A stretch of DNA of 64,000 nt from Brevibacillus thermoruber 423 (GTDB lineage Bacteria > Bacillota > Bacilli > Brevibacillales > Brevibacillaceae): the NCBI RefSeq assembly GCF_000454065.1, contig NZ_KE695649.1, forward strand, positions 556,624 to 620,623. Reading direction: 5' to 3'. The notes beneath the pieces were generated by a model. It ran no database searches. It saw nothing but the letters and a program-made list of their open reading frames with translations, and had not been told where the DNA came from. Numbering within the stretch: position 1 is the first letter of the stretch; each line of letters starts with the position of its first letter. The translations under genes and the position numbers were made by a program. Of the stretch, positions 33,371-42,116 are shown piece by piece.

Positions 33371-35377
33371 ATGACTCAGCACACGTCTGTCGATCAACTG
33401 GCGATCAACACGATCCGCACGCTGGCCATTGACGCTATCGAAAAAGCCAACTCCGGCCATCCGGGCATGCCGATGGGAGCGGCACCGATGGCGCATGTTT
33501 TGTGGAGCCGTTTCATGAAGGTAAACCCGCGCAATCCGCAATGGATCGACCGGGACCGCTTCGTGCTGTCTGCGGGACATGGTTCAATGCTATTATACGC
33601 CATGCTGCACCTGATGAAATACGATGTTTCGTTGGAAGACATACATAACTTCCGCCAATGGGGCAGCAAGACCCCGGGCCATCCGGAGTACGGCCACACT
33701 CCCGGCGTGGACGCCACGACCGGTCCGCTGGGTCAGGGGATTGCCATGGCCGTCGGGATGGCGATGGCGGAGAAGCACATGGCGGCTGTCTACAACCGCG
33801 ACGGCTTTGACATCGTCAACCACTACACCTACGTCATTTGCGGCGACGGCGACCTGATGGAGGGCGTCTCCGGCGAGGCCTCTTCGCTGGCCGGCCACCT
33901 GAAGCTGGGCAAGCTGATCGTGCTGTACGATTCCAACGACATTTCGCTTGACGGCGAGCTGTCCCGTTCCTTCTCGGAAAATGTGGCGCAGCGCTACCAG
34001 GCGTACGGCTGGCAGTACCTGCGCGTCGAGGACGGCAACGATCTGGCGGCGATCGAGGCGGCGATTGCCGAAGCGAAGCAGGATCTGGATCGCCCGACCC
34101 TGATCGAGGTAAAGACGGTGATCGGTTACGGCAGCCCGAACAAAGGGGGCTCCAACGCGGCCCACGGCGCGCCGCTGGGCAAGGAAGAAGTGAAGCTGAC
34201 CAAGGCCCACTACCAGTGGCCGCATGACGCCGAATTCCACGTCCCGCAGGAAGTGGCCGACTACTACGCCAAACGGGCGGAAGCGGGCGAACAGGCGGAA
34301 GCGGCATGGCGCGAACGCTTTGCCGAATACGCCAAGGCGTATCCGGAGCTGGCCCGTCAGTTCCAGACAGCGGCGGACGGTCACCTGCCGGCCGGCTGGG
34401 ACAGCCAACTGCCGACCTACGAAGCCGGAACCAAGCTGGCCACCCGCGCCGCGTCCGGCCATGCGATCAACGCGCTGGCCAAAACGGTTCCGTTCCTGTT
34501 CGGCGGTTCCGCTGACCTGGCTCACTCCAACAACACCGTGATCAAAGAGGCGGGGAACTTCCTGCCGGGCAGCTACGACGGACGCAACATCTGGTTCGGT
34601 GTGCGCGAGTTTGCGATGGGGGCCGCCCTCAACGGGATGGCGCTGCACGGCGGGCTGAAGGTATACGGCGGCACGTTCTTCGTCTTTTCCGATTACCTGC
34701 GTCCGGCCATCCGCCTGTCCGCGCTGATGAAGCAGCCGGTGATCTACGTCTTCACCCACGACTCGATTGCCGTCGGCGAAGACGGTCCGACGCACGAGCC
34801 GATCGAACAGCTCGCTTCGCTGCGGGCGATGCCGGGCCTGACCGTGCTGCGTCCGGCCGACGCCGTGGAGACCAACGAAGCGTGGAAGTACGCCGTCTCC
34901 CGCACGGACGAGCCAGTCGCCCTGGTGCTGACGCGTCAAAACCTGCCGGTGCTTACAGAAACGATCGAGAAGGCGGCCGAAGGGGTAAGCAGAGGGGCGT
35001 ACGTGCTGGCCGACGCGCCGGACGGCAACCCGCAGCTCGTCCTGATCGCCACCGGCTCCGAAGTCTCCCTCTGCATGCAGGCTCGCGAAGCGCTGGCCGC
35101 GAAAGGCATCCAGGCGCGCGTCGTCTCCATGCCGAGCTGGGAGCTGTTTGAACGCCAGCCGCAGGAGTACCGCGACGCCGTAATCCCGCCGGCGGTGAAA
35201 GCCCGTCTGGCCGTGGAAATGGCCTCTCCGCTGGGCTGGGAGCGCTACGTCGGCGACGGCGGCAAGGTGCTGGGCATCAACCAGTTCGGCGCTTCCGCTC
35301 CGGGCGAACGAATCATGAAAGAGTACGGCTTCACCGTGGACAACGTGGTGGCGGAAGCGGAAAAGCTGCTCAAGTAA
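33371..35377 (+). CDS. tkt: Transketolase
   Basis: The 668-residue protein is full length for bacterial transketolase (about 665). It shows the N-terminal thiamine diphosphate domain ([33 protein letters not shown], and [19 protein letters not shown] binding Mg-ThDP), the pyrimidine domain (RFxE-type [39 protein letters not shown]) and the C-terminal domain. It transfers two-carbon ketol units in the non-oxidative pentose phosphate pathway, in the cytosol. GGAGG lies nine bases before the ATG; a TTG one codon earlier is an alternative. It is monocistronic with its own promoter and terminator. Confidence 0.97.
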   Translation: MTQHTSVDQLAINTIRTLAIDAIEKANSGHPGMPMGAAPMAHVLWSRFMKVNPRNPQWIDRDRFVLSAGHGSMLLYAMLHLMKYDVSLEDIHNFRQWGSKTPGHPEYGHTPGVDATTGPLGQGIAMAVGMAMAEKHMAAVYNRDGFDIVNHYTYVICGDGDLMEGVSGEASSLAGHLKLGKLIVLYDSNDISLDGELSRSFSENVAQRYQAYGWQYLRVEDGNDLAAIEAAIAEAKQDLDRPTLIEVKTVIGYGSPNKGGSNAAHGAPLGKEEVKLTKAHYQWPHDAEFHVPQEVADYYAKRAEAGEQAEAAWRERFAEYAKAYPELARQFQTAADGHLPAGWDSQLPTYEAGTKLATRAASGHAINALAKTVPFLFGGSADLAHSNNTVIKEAGNFLPGSYDGRNIWFGVREFAMGAALNGMALHGGLKVYGGTFFVFSDYLRPAIRLSALMKQPVIYVFTHDSIAVGEDGPTHEPIEQLASLRAMPGLTVLRPADAVETNEAWKYAVSRTDEPVALVLTRQNLPVLTETIEKAAEGVSRGAYVLADAPDGNPQLVLIATGSEVSLCMQAREALAAKGIQARVVSMPSWELFERQPQEYRDAVIPPAVKARLAVEMASPLGWERYVGDGGKVLGINQFGASAPGERIMKEYGFTVDNVVAEAEKLLK

Positions 35378-35394
35378 ATATCCTTTTTGCGTGC

Positions 35395-35430
35395 AAAAGC
35401 CTGCTCTCCCTTGGGGAGACAGGCTTTTTC
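35395..35430 (+). terminator. Terminator after tkt
   Basis: AAAAGCCTGCTCTCC pairs with GGGGAGACAGGCTTTTT around a three-base loop. Confidence 0.9.
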
Positions 35431-35543
35431 CAGTGACAAACGGGCGCAGATATGGAATCATAGACTGGGGGGCGGACAGAAACTTTTTTGAAAAGGATCC
35501 GTCTATATGGTGTGGGAGAGAGAAAGCAACCAGGAGGTCATTC

Positions 35544-38087
35544 ATGGCAACAAAGGCCAAGCAACAAGGGAAGAAGAAAAAGAAGAAATTGCTGATGTTT
35601 GCCGTATCCTTTACGGTCTTTCTGATCTTGAGCGTCATCGGCGGATACTTTGCATTGCTGTACGCCGGTGAAAAAATGATTGATACGCAGATACAGAAAC
35701 TGGAGGCTCTGAAATCCGAGCCTACGGTGATCTATGACAAAGACGGTACCGAAATCACGAAGCTGCTCCGTGAAAAGAACACCAAGTACGTACCGCTCAC
35801 CGAGATGCCGGATCATTTGATCAACGCCTTTATCGCTACGGAAGACCGGCGCTTCTTCGAGCACAAAGGCGTGGACATGTTTCGGATCGGCGGCGCGATC
35901 ATCAACGACATCCGCAAGGGATCGCTCGCCGAAGGGGGCAGTACGATCACGCAGCAGCTCGCACGACGAGTATTCCTCTCCCTGGAACAGACGTTTTGGC
36001 GCAAGACGAAGGAAGTCTGCATCGCCATGGCCCTGGAGCGCCGGTATTCCAAGGACCAGATTCTGGAGATGTACCTGAACCAGATTTACTTCGGGGAAGG
36101 CGCCTACGGCGTTGGCGACGCCGCCGAGCGCTATTTCGGCAAAGATGTATCCCAGCTCGAACTGGACGAGGCGGCCATGCTGGCGGCCATTCCGAAAGCG
36201 CCGTCCACCTACTCGCCGTTTAACAATCCGGAAAAGGCGAAATTGCGCCGCGACACCGTGCTGCGCCTGATGAGCGAGCAGGGCTTCATCACCCAGGAGC
36301 AAAAGGTGGCGGCGCAGGCCAAACCGCTGCCGGAGGAGACGGAAGAAGCGAAGGCAGGCGGCGGGTTGAAAAAAGGCTACCGGGCGTTTTACGACTACGT
36401 GATCCGGGAGGCCGAGGCGAAGTACGGCGTCACGGAAGAAGATCTGTACCGCGGCGGCTGGAAGATTTACACCACGTTCAACCCGAAAATGCAGGACGCC
36501 ATGGTGGAGGCGTACGAGAACCCGGACAACTTCCCGAAATCGGGGCCGCAGCGGGCCGTGGAATCGTCGATGATCGTCGTCGACGCCAAAACCGGCGGCA
36601 TCGCCGCGATGATGGGCGGCCGCGATTACAAGCCAAAAGGCTTCAACCTGGCGACCGACATGCAGCGTCAGCCCGGTTCGGCGTTCAAGCCGCTGGCCGT
36701 TTACGCGCCGGCAATCGATTCGGACTCCAGATGGGAGCCCAATTCGTCGCTCTCCAACAAGCGGCAGAGCTTCAACGGCTACGAGCCGCGCAACTACAAC
36801 GGCAGGTACAGCAATTCCGTCAGCATGACCCGCGCCGTGATCGATTCGTTGAACGTGCCGGCGGTCTGGCTGCTGAACGAAATCGGCATCGATACCTCGT
36901 TGAAGTACCTGAAGAAATTCGGCATCGAACTGACCCCGAAAGACCGCAACCTGGCGATCGCGCTGGGCGGTCTGGACAAGGGCACGTCGCCGCTGAAAAT
37001 GGCGCAGGCGTACACGGCCTTCCCCAACAGCGGGGTGGTGTCCGAAGCGCACGTGATCGAGAAAATCGTGAACGAGCAGGGCGGCGTCGAGAAAGTCTAC
37101 CAGCCGAAACAGGAGCAGGTGATCAAACCGGAAACGGCATGGAAGGTACACACCATGCTGGAGCGTGCGGTCAAAGAAGGGACGGGGCGCAACGCGCGGA
37201 TTTCCGGCCGCCACGTCGCCGGGAAAACGGGGACGACGCAATCCCTCATCGGGGACAGCAGCGTCAACAAGGACGCCTGGTTCGTCGGGTACACGCCGGA
37301 GTACGTAGGCGCGGTCTGGATGGGCTTTGACCACGAAGACGCCCAGCACCTGATGCGCGAGGGCAGCAGCCTGACGGCCAAAATGTTCGCCACCGTTCTG
37401 AAAAAAGGCTTGAAAGGGGAACCGGTGCGGGATTTTGAACCGCCGGCAGGCATGAAGCGGGAAGAAGAGCCGAAAAAAGAAGAGGCCGCTTCCCTGCGGC
37501 TCACCGCCGACCTGACCCTGGACAACAACTCGCTGAAAGTGGTATTGAGCTGGTCCGGCGGGGCTGACGACTACACGTACGACGTGTACCGGATTTCTCC
37601 GGACAATCCGGATGATCGCCAGCTGATCGCCGCCGGCGTGAAGGATTCCGTGTACGTGGATACGCTGGACAGTCCGGTCATGTACAAGTACGTCGTCGTT
37701 CCCCGCGATGCGGAGGGCAGGGAACAAGAGCCGTCCAACATCGCCGAAATCAACATGCAGCAGTTGGAAAAACTGCTGCAGGAAGGGGATCATCACGACG
37801 ACGGCAGCACGCAAGGAGACGACGGCACGGTCGAGGGAGGAAACGGCCAGGATCCGTCCACCGGAACAGAGGGACAGGACGGAACCGGGCAGCCTGCAGA
37901 CGGTCAGTCTCCCGGCGGCGAAAATCCGGTGATTCCGCCGGATATCGTCCCGCCGAACGGCCAGCAGCCCAACAACGGTCAGCCCGCCAACGGCCAGCAA
38001 TCGCCCCCGAACGGCATTGAGCTGCCGCCTCCGCCCGCAGACGCGGGAGGCGGCCGGCAGTCGCCGGGGAACGGCCGCAACGGGTAA
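35544..38087 (+). CDS. Class A penicillin-binding protein (PBP1A-type transglycosylase/transpeptidase)
   Basis: The 847-residue protein has a Lys-rich cytoplasmic N-terminus, one membrane helix (residues 17-42), a GT51 glycosyltransferase domain (AFIATEDRRFFEHKGVD with the catalytic Glu, and GGSTITQQLARRVFLS) and a transpeptidase domain (active-site SAFK in QPGSAFKPLAVY, SVSMTRA region, GKTGTTQS as KTG box). A fibronectin-III-like module (about residues 655-735) and a Gly/Gln/Asn/Pro-rich tail of about 110 residues follow. It polymerises and cross-links peptidoglycan outside the membrane. GGAGG lies six bases before the ATG; the longer in-frame extension upstream runs through the tkt terminator and is not used. 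Confidence 0.94.
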   Translation: MATKAKQQGKKKKKKLLMFAVSFTVFLILSVIGGYFALLYAGEKMIDTQIQKLEALKSEPTVIYDKDGTEITKLLREKNTKYVPLTEMPDHLINAFIATEDRRFFEHKGVDMFRIGGAIINDIRKGSLAEGGSTITQQLARRVFLSLEQTFWRKTKEVCIAMALERRYSKDQILEMYLNQIYFGEGAYGVGDAAERYFGKDVSQLELDEAAMLAAIPKAPSTYSPFNNPEKAKLRRDTVLRLMSEQGFITQEQKVAAQAKPLPEETEEAKAGGGLKKGYRAFYDYVIREAEAKYGVTEEDLYRGGWKIYTTFNPKMQDAMVEAYENPDNFPKSGPQRAVESSMIVVDAKTGGIAAMMGGRDYKPKGFNLATDMQRQPGSAFKPLAVYAPAIDSDSRWEPNSSLSNKRQSFNGYEPRNYNGRYSNSVSMTRAVIDSLNVPAVWLLNEIGIDTSLKYLKKFGIELTPKDRNLAIALGGLDKGTSPLKMAQAYTAFPNSGVVSEAHVIEKIVNEQGGVEKVYQPKQEQVIKPETAWKVHTMLERAVKEGTGRNARISGRHVAGKTGTTQSLIGDSSVNKDAWFVGYTPEYVGAVWMGFDHEDAQHLMREGSSLTAKMFATVLKKGLKGEPVRDFEPPAGMKREEEPKKEEAASLRLTADLTLDNNSLKVVLSWSGGADDYTYDVYRISPDNPDDRQLIAAGVKDSVYVDTLDSPVMYKYVVVPRDAEGREQEPSNIAEINMQQLEKLLQEGDHHDDGSTQGDDGTVEGGNGQDPSTGTEGQDGTGQPADGQSPGGENPVIPPDIVPPNGQQPNNGQPANGQQSPPNGIELPPPPADAGGGRQSPGNGRNG

Positions 38088-38143
38088 CAGCCGCAACGAC
38101 TAACAGTGGAAATCTGCTGCACAGTTAGCACATTTTCGAGTAT

Positions 38144-38171
38144 TTGCACTTCCTCTCCCGCGTGGTACAAT
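38144..38171 (+). promoter_or_regulatory. Promoter of the 38204 gene
   Basis: TTGCAC and TACAAT are separated by 16 bases, with TGG directly before the -10. Confidence 0.65.
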
Positions 38172-38203
38172 ACACATAAATCGGGAGACAGGAGGGACGG
38201 TCT

Positions 38204-38551
38204 ATGACTGACTTCGCACAAGTGGATTTGCGGGCGTTTTTTGTAGAGCAGTTGCGGCGGGCCAAGGTGAATTTTGAACGTGCTCTCGACTGTAAACACA
38301 CCGATTTTGACGATTTGTATCCGTACATGAACGAACAGCCCCAGTTCTTCTGGTATAAACGCTACGTGGCGTGGTCCGAACTGCTGACCGTCGTTCGTCT
38401 GGCGGAAGAGTTGGGGATCGAGTGGACGGAAGAATTCAGCGACCAGCAGGTGGAGTTTATCAAAGGCAAAGTCCTGCAGGGCAAGGTGCTGGATCAGTGG
38501 AATCCGGAAGAAGAACAGGAAGAAGAAACCCTGAGCCATATGGAAGAATAA
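38204..38551 (+). CDS. Hypothetical acidic protein
   Basis: This 115-residue soluble protein starts MTDFAQVDLRAFFVEQLRRA. It has a central aromatic stretch DLYPYMNEQPQFFWYKRYVAW and a very acidic C-terminus (NPEEEQEEETLSHMEE). It is predicted mainly alpha-helical. No known motif is seen. GGAGGGACGG precedes the ATG. It is a single gene with a good promoter and a strong terminator, which supports that it is real and expressed. I do not recognise the family. Confidence 0.75.
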   Translation: MTDFAQVDLRAFFVEQLRRAKVNFERALDCKHTDFDDLYPYMNEQPQFFWYKRYVAWSELLTVVRLAEELGIEWTEEFSDQQVEFIKGKVLQGKVLDQWNPEEEQEEETLSHMEE

Positions 38552-38553
38552 GA

Positions 38554-38588
38554 AAAGCGCGTTCCCACAGCGGGAGCGCGCTTTTTTG
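38554..38588 (+). terminator. Terminator after the 38204 gene
   Basis: AAAAGCGCGTTCCC and GGGAGCGCGCTTTTTT form a strong stem with a five-base loop. Confidence 0.9.
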
Positions 38589-38681
38589 CCGTCGATCCGC
38601 CTTTGCCTGTCCATCGGTTGCAGGAGGGCCGCTCTCCGCATGCCGGATGTGACCCGGACAGCGGCTTGTTCGTCCTTCCTG

Positions 38682-40109
38682 TTAATGAAGCCAATGATAG
38701 ACGACGCGGGGCGTTTCCTCGTCGCGACCGGCCGGCAGGACGAGCGCTGCCGGGTTGGCCCACCGGGGAACGGGAGCGGCATGGGCGGAGATGATCACTT
38801 CCGTTCCCGGCGCGGCAAACGTGTACAGTTCCTCGACGTCCCGGTTGTGCAGGCGAATGCAGCCAAGCGAGACCGACTGGCCGATGCTGGCGGGATGGTT
38901 GGTGCCGTGGATGGCGTAGCCGTCGCTCTGAAAAATCAGGCCGCGCGTTCCGTAGATGTCGCCGGGGCCGCGGGGACGGCTGATTTTTTGCAGCACGGAA
39001 AAGTAGCCTTTCGGCGTCGAGCCGTTTTTGCCGATGGCGATCGGATAGCGCCGGACGAGGTGTGGCCCGCTGGTCAGCGTCATCGTGTGCGAGTCCAGGT
39101 GGACGTGAATCTGCAGCGGCTCCAGCGGCACCGACGGCTCCGGATAGCCGCGCAGCGGGACGACCTGGCGCATGCTTTCCCAGGCGGCTTCCGGGCGAAA
39201 CGCCGCCGGCCGGTACGCCCAGTCCGATGATCCGTACCAGGCAGGCGGCGGGGGAATCTCCGGCAGCGCGTTGCCGGGATAGGCGCCGGCCAGGTCGCTC
39301 AGCCGCCGGGGCAGGCTCCCTTTTTGCTGGTAGCTGCGGTACAGGGCGCTGCGCAGGATCAGCAGGTGTTCCAGCGTGCGCTGTTCCTCCGCGAGCTGGA
39401 GCTTGGCCGTCCGCACCGCCGGATTCTGGTCGCAGGCGCAGGGACGGTCAAACCACTGCTGGCTCAAGACGGTGCGGCTGACGGGGTCATACCGCAGGAG
39501 ACCGCGCAGTTCGCCCGGCCGGTAAAACAACAGCGGCGTAAACAGCGGCGCCCCCGTCACTTCCGGGACGGCCAGCACCGTGTACGGCTGTGTGAGCGCA
39601 GGACGGCGCCCTCTCACATAGTCGTACACGTGATCGCGCAGCCGCTTGCCGTCCATGCCGGCCGGTACGGCGATCACTTCCACGTGCGGCCGCTCTAGGA
39701 CGGATGCGTTCCTTCCATCGAGGGAAGCGGCGCCTGTCGGAGCCGCCCGGTCCGGCTCCGACAAGAGCCCCGGCGAGAAGGCAAATTGGGCATGGAAAAA
39801 CAAAAGCGAGGCGAGCAGCAGGCGGATTCTGCCGGCCCACAACCGCCGCCTGCGCCTGCGCAGCAGGTCCTGATAGGCGGCGGCCGCCTCTTCCGAGAAC
39901 GGGCCGTGCCTGGCGTGCAGCGCCCGGCGGTACGCGGCCAGCGCCTCTTCCGTTTCGTTCCGCATTTCCCGTTCGCGGCCGAGATGGTACCAGCCGATGG
40001 CCAGGTCGGGATGCCGTTCGACGAACCATCGGTAAAAGGCGAGGTCGTTCTTGTCCGGATAGGTCATGTGAAACGTGCTTTTTTCCTGGAGAAACTGTGC
40101 CTTGTTCAC
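38682..40109 (-). CDS. Membrane-anchored L,D-transpeptidase with cytoplasmic TPR-like region
   Basis: The 475-residue protein has a cytoplasmic helical region (residues 20-85) resembling TPR repeats (LAIGWYHLGREREMRNETEEAL), an Arg-rich stop (RRRRRRLWAGRIR), one membrane helix (about 95-113), an extracellular domain of unknown type (115-320), and a C-terminal YkuD domain. The YkuD catalytic motif is HGTN...SLGCIRLHNRDVEELY with the active Cys. YkuD enzymes make 3-3 cross-links in peptidoglycan or attach proteins to it. It starts with GTG, seven bases after GGAGGGAG. A charged linker separates the domains. TPR plus YkuD across the membrane is unusual but not unique. Confidence 0.87.
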   Translation of the reverse strand: MNKAQFLQEKSTFHMTYPDKNDLAFYRWFVERHPDLAIGWYHLGREREMRNETEEALAAYRRALHARHGPFSEEAAAAYQDLLRRRRRRLWAGRIRLLLASLLFFHAQFAFSPGLLSEPDRAAPTGAASLDGRNASVLERPHVEVIAVPAGMDGKRLRDHVYDYVRGRRPALTQPYTVLAVPEVTGAPLFTPLLFYRPGELRGLLRYDPVSRTVLSQQWFDRPCACDQNPAVRTAKLQLAEEQRTLEHLLILRSALYRSYQQKGSLPRRLSDLAGAYPGNALPEIPPPPAWYGSSDWAYRPAAFRPEAAWESMRQVVPLRGYPEPSVPLEPLQIHVHLDSHTMTLTSGPHLVRRYPIAIGKNGSTPKGYFSVLQKISRPRGPGDIYGTRGLIFQSDGYAIHGTNHPASIGQSVSLGCIRLHNRDVEELYTFAAPGTEVIISAHAAPVPRWANPAALVLPAGRDEETPRVVYHWLH

Positions 40110-40173
40110 CGCACTCCCTCCTTACTGGAAGTATCGGCCGGGAAGAGGGAAAACGTGAGAGAGGAGGAGAGAC

Positions 40174-40647
40174 ATGATGTATCTGCATGCCATCATCTTG
40201 CGCAGGGAGCTGTTTCCCACGCAGGCGGGCTACCCGTTTTCCCTGCCTGCGTACCAGGGCGTGGACGAAATCCCCTTGACCAGCAGCGTCACCTTTTTTG
40301 TCGGCGAAAACGGCTCCGGCAAGTCGACGCTGCTGGAGGCGGTCGCCTACCAGTGCGGCTTTCACACCGCCGGCGGCGGCCGTCACAACCTCTACCACGT
40401 GGACCGGGCGGAGGCGACCCTCTCGCCGATGCGGCAGATCGCGTTTTTATACCTGATGCGGGAGTTGGTGGAGGAAGGAGCCCAGTTTCTCATAGCCACC
40501 CACTCGCCGATCCTGATGGGATTCCCGGGCGCCCGCATCCTCAGCTTTGACGAGTCGCCGCTGGCGGAGGTCCGCTACGAGGAGACGGAGCACTACCAAC
40601 TGACCCGCCGCTTTCTGGAGAATCCCCGGGCCTTTTGGGACATCTGA
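40174..40647 (+). pseudogene. Internally deleted AAA/ABC-type ATPase
   Basis: The 157-residue frame begins like a family of small AAA ATPases (MYLHAIILRRELF..., Walker A VGENGSGKSTLLEA) and ends like it (FLIATHSPILMGFPGARILS with the switch His). The middle is missing: after GGGRHNLYH it jumps directly to RAEATLSPMRQIAFL. In this family about 70 residues with the signature motif and a Walker B LDEPEAALSP should lie between; here the DEPE equivalent reads DRAE, so the catalytic Glu/Pro context is lost. The deletion is in frame. It may be a remnant, or a shortened protein without ATPase activity. A ribosome site (GAGGAGGAGAG) is intact. Confidence 0.75.
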
Positions 40648-40737
40648 AGCAAATGCGCCGCTGGTGCCTGCTTTCGCGGGAAGGACCGTTCGACAGCCGG
40701 CCCCAGGCTGGCGGGCCAGCATGTTTTCCGGCCCTGC

Positions 40738-41610
40738 TCAGCCGCACTGCTCGATGCAAACGACGCGGGAAAAGTCGCCCCGCTCCAGCGCCTCCTGCTC
40801 GATCCAGAAGTAAAGGCGGCCGACGTCTCCCCACATCATCCCCGTCTTTTCCTCTTCCGAATCCACCTGGAACAGCAGCCGCCAGCGGGTCGCTCGCTGC
40901 AGCGCCGCCTGATCGTTTCTGTCCGTGGAGGGATCGGCCAGAAGCTGACATTCCCGCTGCATGTCCCCCTGTATCGGGTCGGGACAGCCGAGCAGGCGGT
41001 TTTTCATGTCGTCCGGATGAAGAAACCGCTCCTCAACGCGTTGGCCGAATACCTCCCAGTACCGGTCGAAATCGTCCCGGTTTTCGTTCCAGCTCATGCC
41101 AAGCTGCTCGATGTCGCACGACTCGCCCGGCGGCACGGTCCACTCCACAAGATAGCGGAGGGAGCAGGGAGAGAAGCGGGCGGGCGGATCGTAATCGTCC
41201 AGCTCCTCGGGCGGCGCGGTCCGCTTCAAGCCGGCACCGTCCGGGTCCGGTACAAACAAGACCCTGGCTGTCTCCATGCTGTCGTAGAAATCCTTGTCGT
41301 CGTACATCGCCGCCGCGGCGAAAAAGAAGAGGAGCAATCCCCGCTCCGGCAGTATGTTCTCCGGAAACGGGGGCAGCTCGGCCAGGTTGATCTGCGCCAG
41401 GAACGACAGCGGATACGACTTCCAGTACGGCCAAGGCGTTCCCGCCGGCAGGTCGGGGCAGCCGCCGATTTTGGACGAGCCGGGGGACAGCGCCTCCTCG
41501 TCCACCGGATGCGTGAAAATTCGGAAAGAAGGGCGGATGAGCGGTTCGAAACGCTCCGCGTAGCGTGACAGCCCCGCCTCGTGAAACAAGGACAAAATCT
41601 CTTGTTTCAT
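40738..41610 (-). CDS. ywqG: YwqG-family protein (DUF1963)
   Basis: The 290-residue product carries the DUF1963 pattern: KIGGCPDLPAGTPWP, LSFLAQINLAELP, LLLFFFAAAAMY, LLGCPDPIQGDMQ and a C-terminal WGDVGRLYFWIEQEALERGD. B. subtilis YwqG belongs to this family, whose members are soluble beta-rich proteins of unknown function, sometimes found with polymorphic toxin loci. The start overlaps the stop of a small membrane protein gene upstream (ATGA), so the two are co-expressed. Confidence 0.87.
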   Translation of the reverse strand: MKQEILSLFHEAGLSRYAERFEPLIRPSFRIFTHPVDEEALSPGSSKIGGCPDLPAGTPWPYWKSYPLSFLAQINLAELPPFPENILPERGLLLFFFAAAAMYDDKDFYDSMETARVLFVPDPDGAGLKRTAPPEELDDYDPPARFSPCSLRYLVEWTVPPGESCDIEQLGMSWNENRDDFDRYWEVFGQRVEERFLHPDDMKNRLLGCPDPIQGDMQRECQLLADPSTDRNDQAALQRATRWRLLFQVDSEEEKTGMMWGDVGRLYFWIEQEALERGDFSRVVCIEQCG

Positions 41611-41846
41611 CGGTTCTCCTCCTTGTTGTCCGGCAGGCTCCCGGCAGTCGTCTCACGCATCAAGCGGATCAGCTCGCCCAGCTTGGCGTTGCGTTCCCGG
41701 TCGCTTTCCGTCTTTTGCTTCATGAAGCGGAGCAGACTGACGAGAACGTACACGATGAACCCGTAAAAGGCGAGCGTCAGCAGCAGGGGAACGAGCATGA
41801 AAAAAGACGGCCCCACATCAAGAGCAGTCCTTCCAAAATTCAGCAT
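41607..41846 (-). CDS. Small membrane protein co-encoded with YwqG
   Basis: The 79-residue product starts MLNFGRTALDVGPSFFMLVP, has one strong membrane helix (residues 15-40) and a charged coiled-coil-like cytoplasmic tail (FMKQKTESDRERNAKLGEL). GGAG lies eight bases before the ATG. Its stop overlaps the ywqG start. I do not recognise the family; the coupling suggests that it anchors or assists the YwqG-like protein. Confidence 0.7.
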   Translation of the reverse strand: MLNFGRTALDVGPSFFMLVPLLLTLAFYGFIVYVLVSLLRFMKQKTESDRERNAKLGELIRLMRETTAGSLPDNKEENR

Positions 41847-42012
41847 GCGAATCTCTCCTTTCTTAGAAAAAAATGGCATACACGACACGATTATTCTATC
41901 ATGGCTTCATGCAGCCGGCAAAAAGAAGAAGCCGTGACACTTCCCGTCTGCGTCCGATTGTGAACCATTCGTGAACAGACGGCCGTTTGGCGACATGTTC
42001 CTGATCGTTTGC

Positions 42013-42041
42013 TTGCCACCCGGCAGCCCATCTCATACAAT
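42013..42041 (+). promoter_or_regulatory. Promoter of the FAD oxidoreductase gene
   Basis: TTGCCA and TACAAT are separated by 17 bases, 75 bases upstream of the start codon. Confidence 0.7.
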
Positions 42042-42116
42042 AAAAAAGAACAAATACTTGAAAAAAATGGGATAAAAAGGATTTTTAAATGGACGAAGCG
42101 GAAGGAGTGCATGCAC

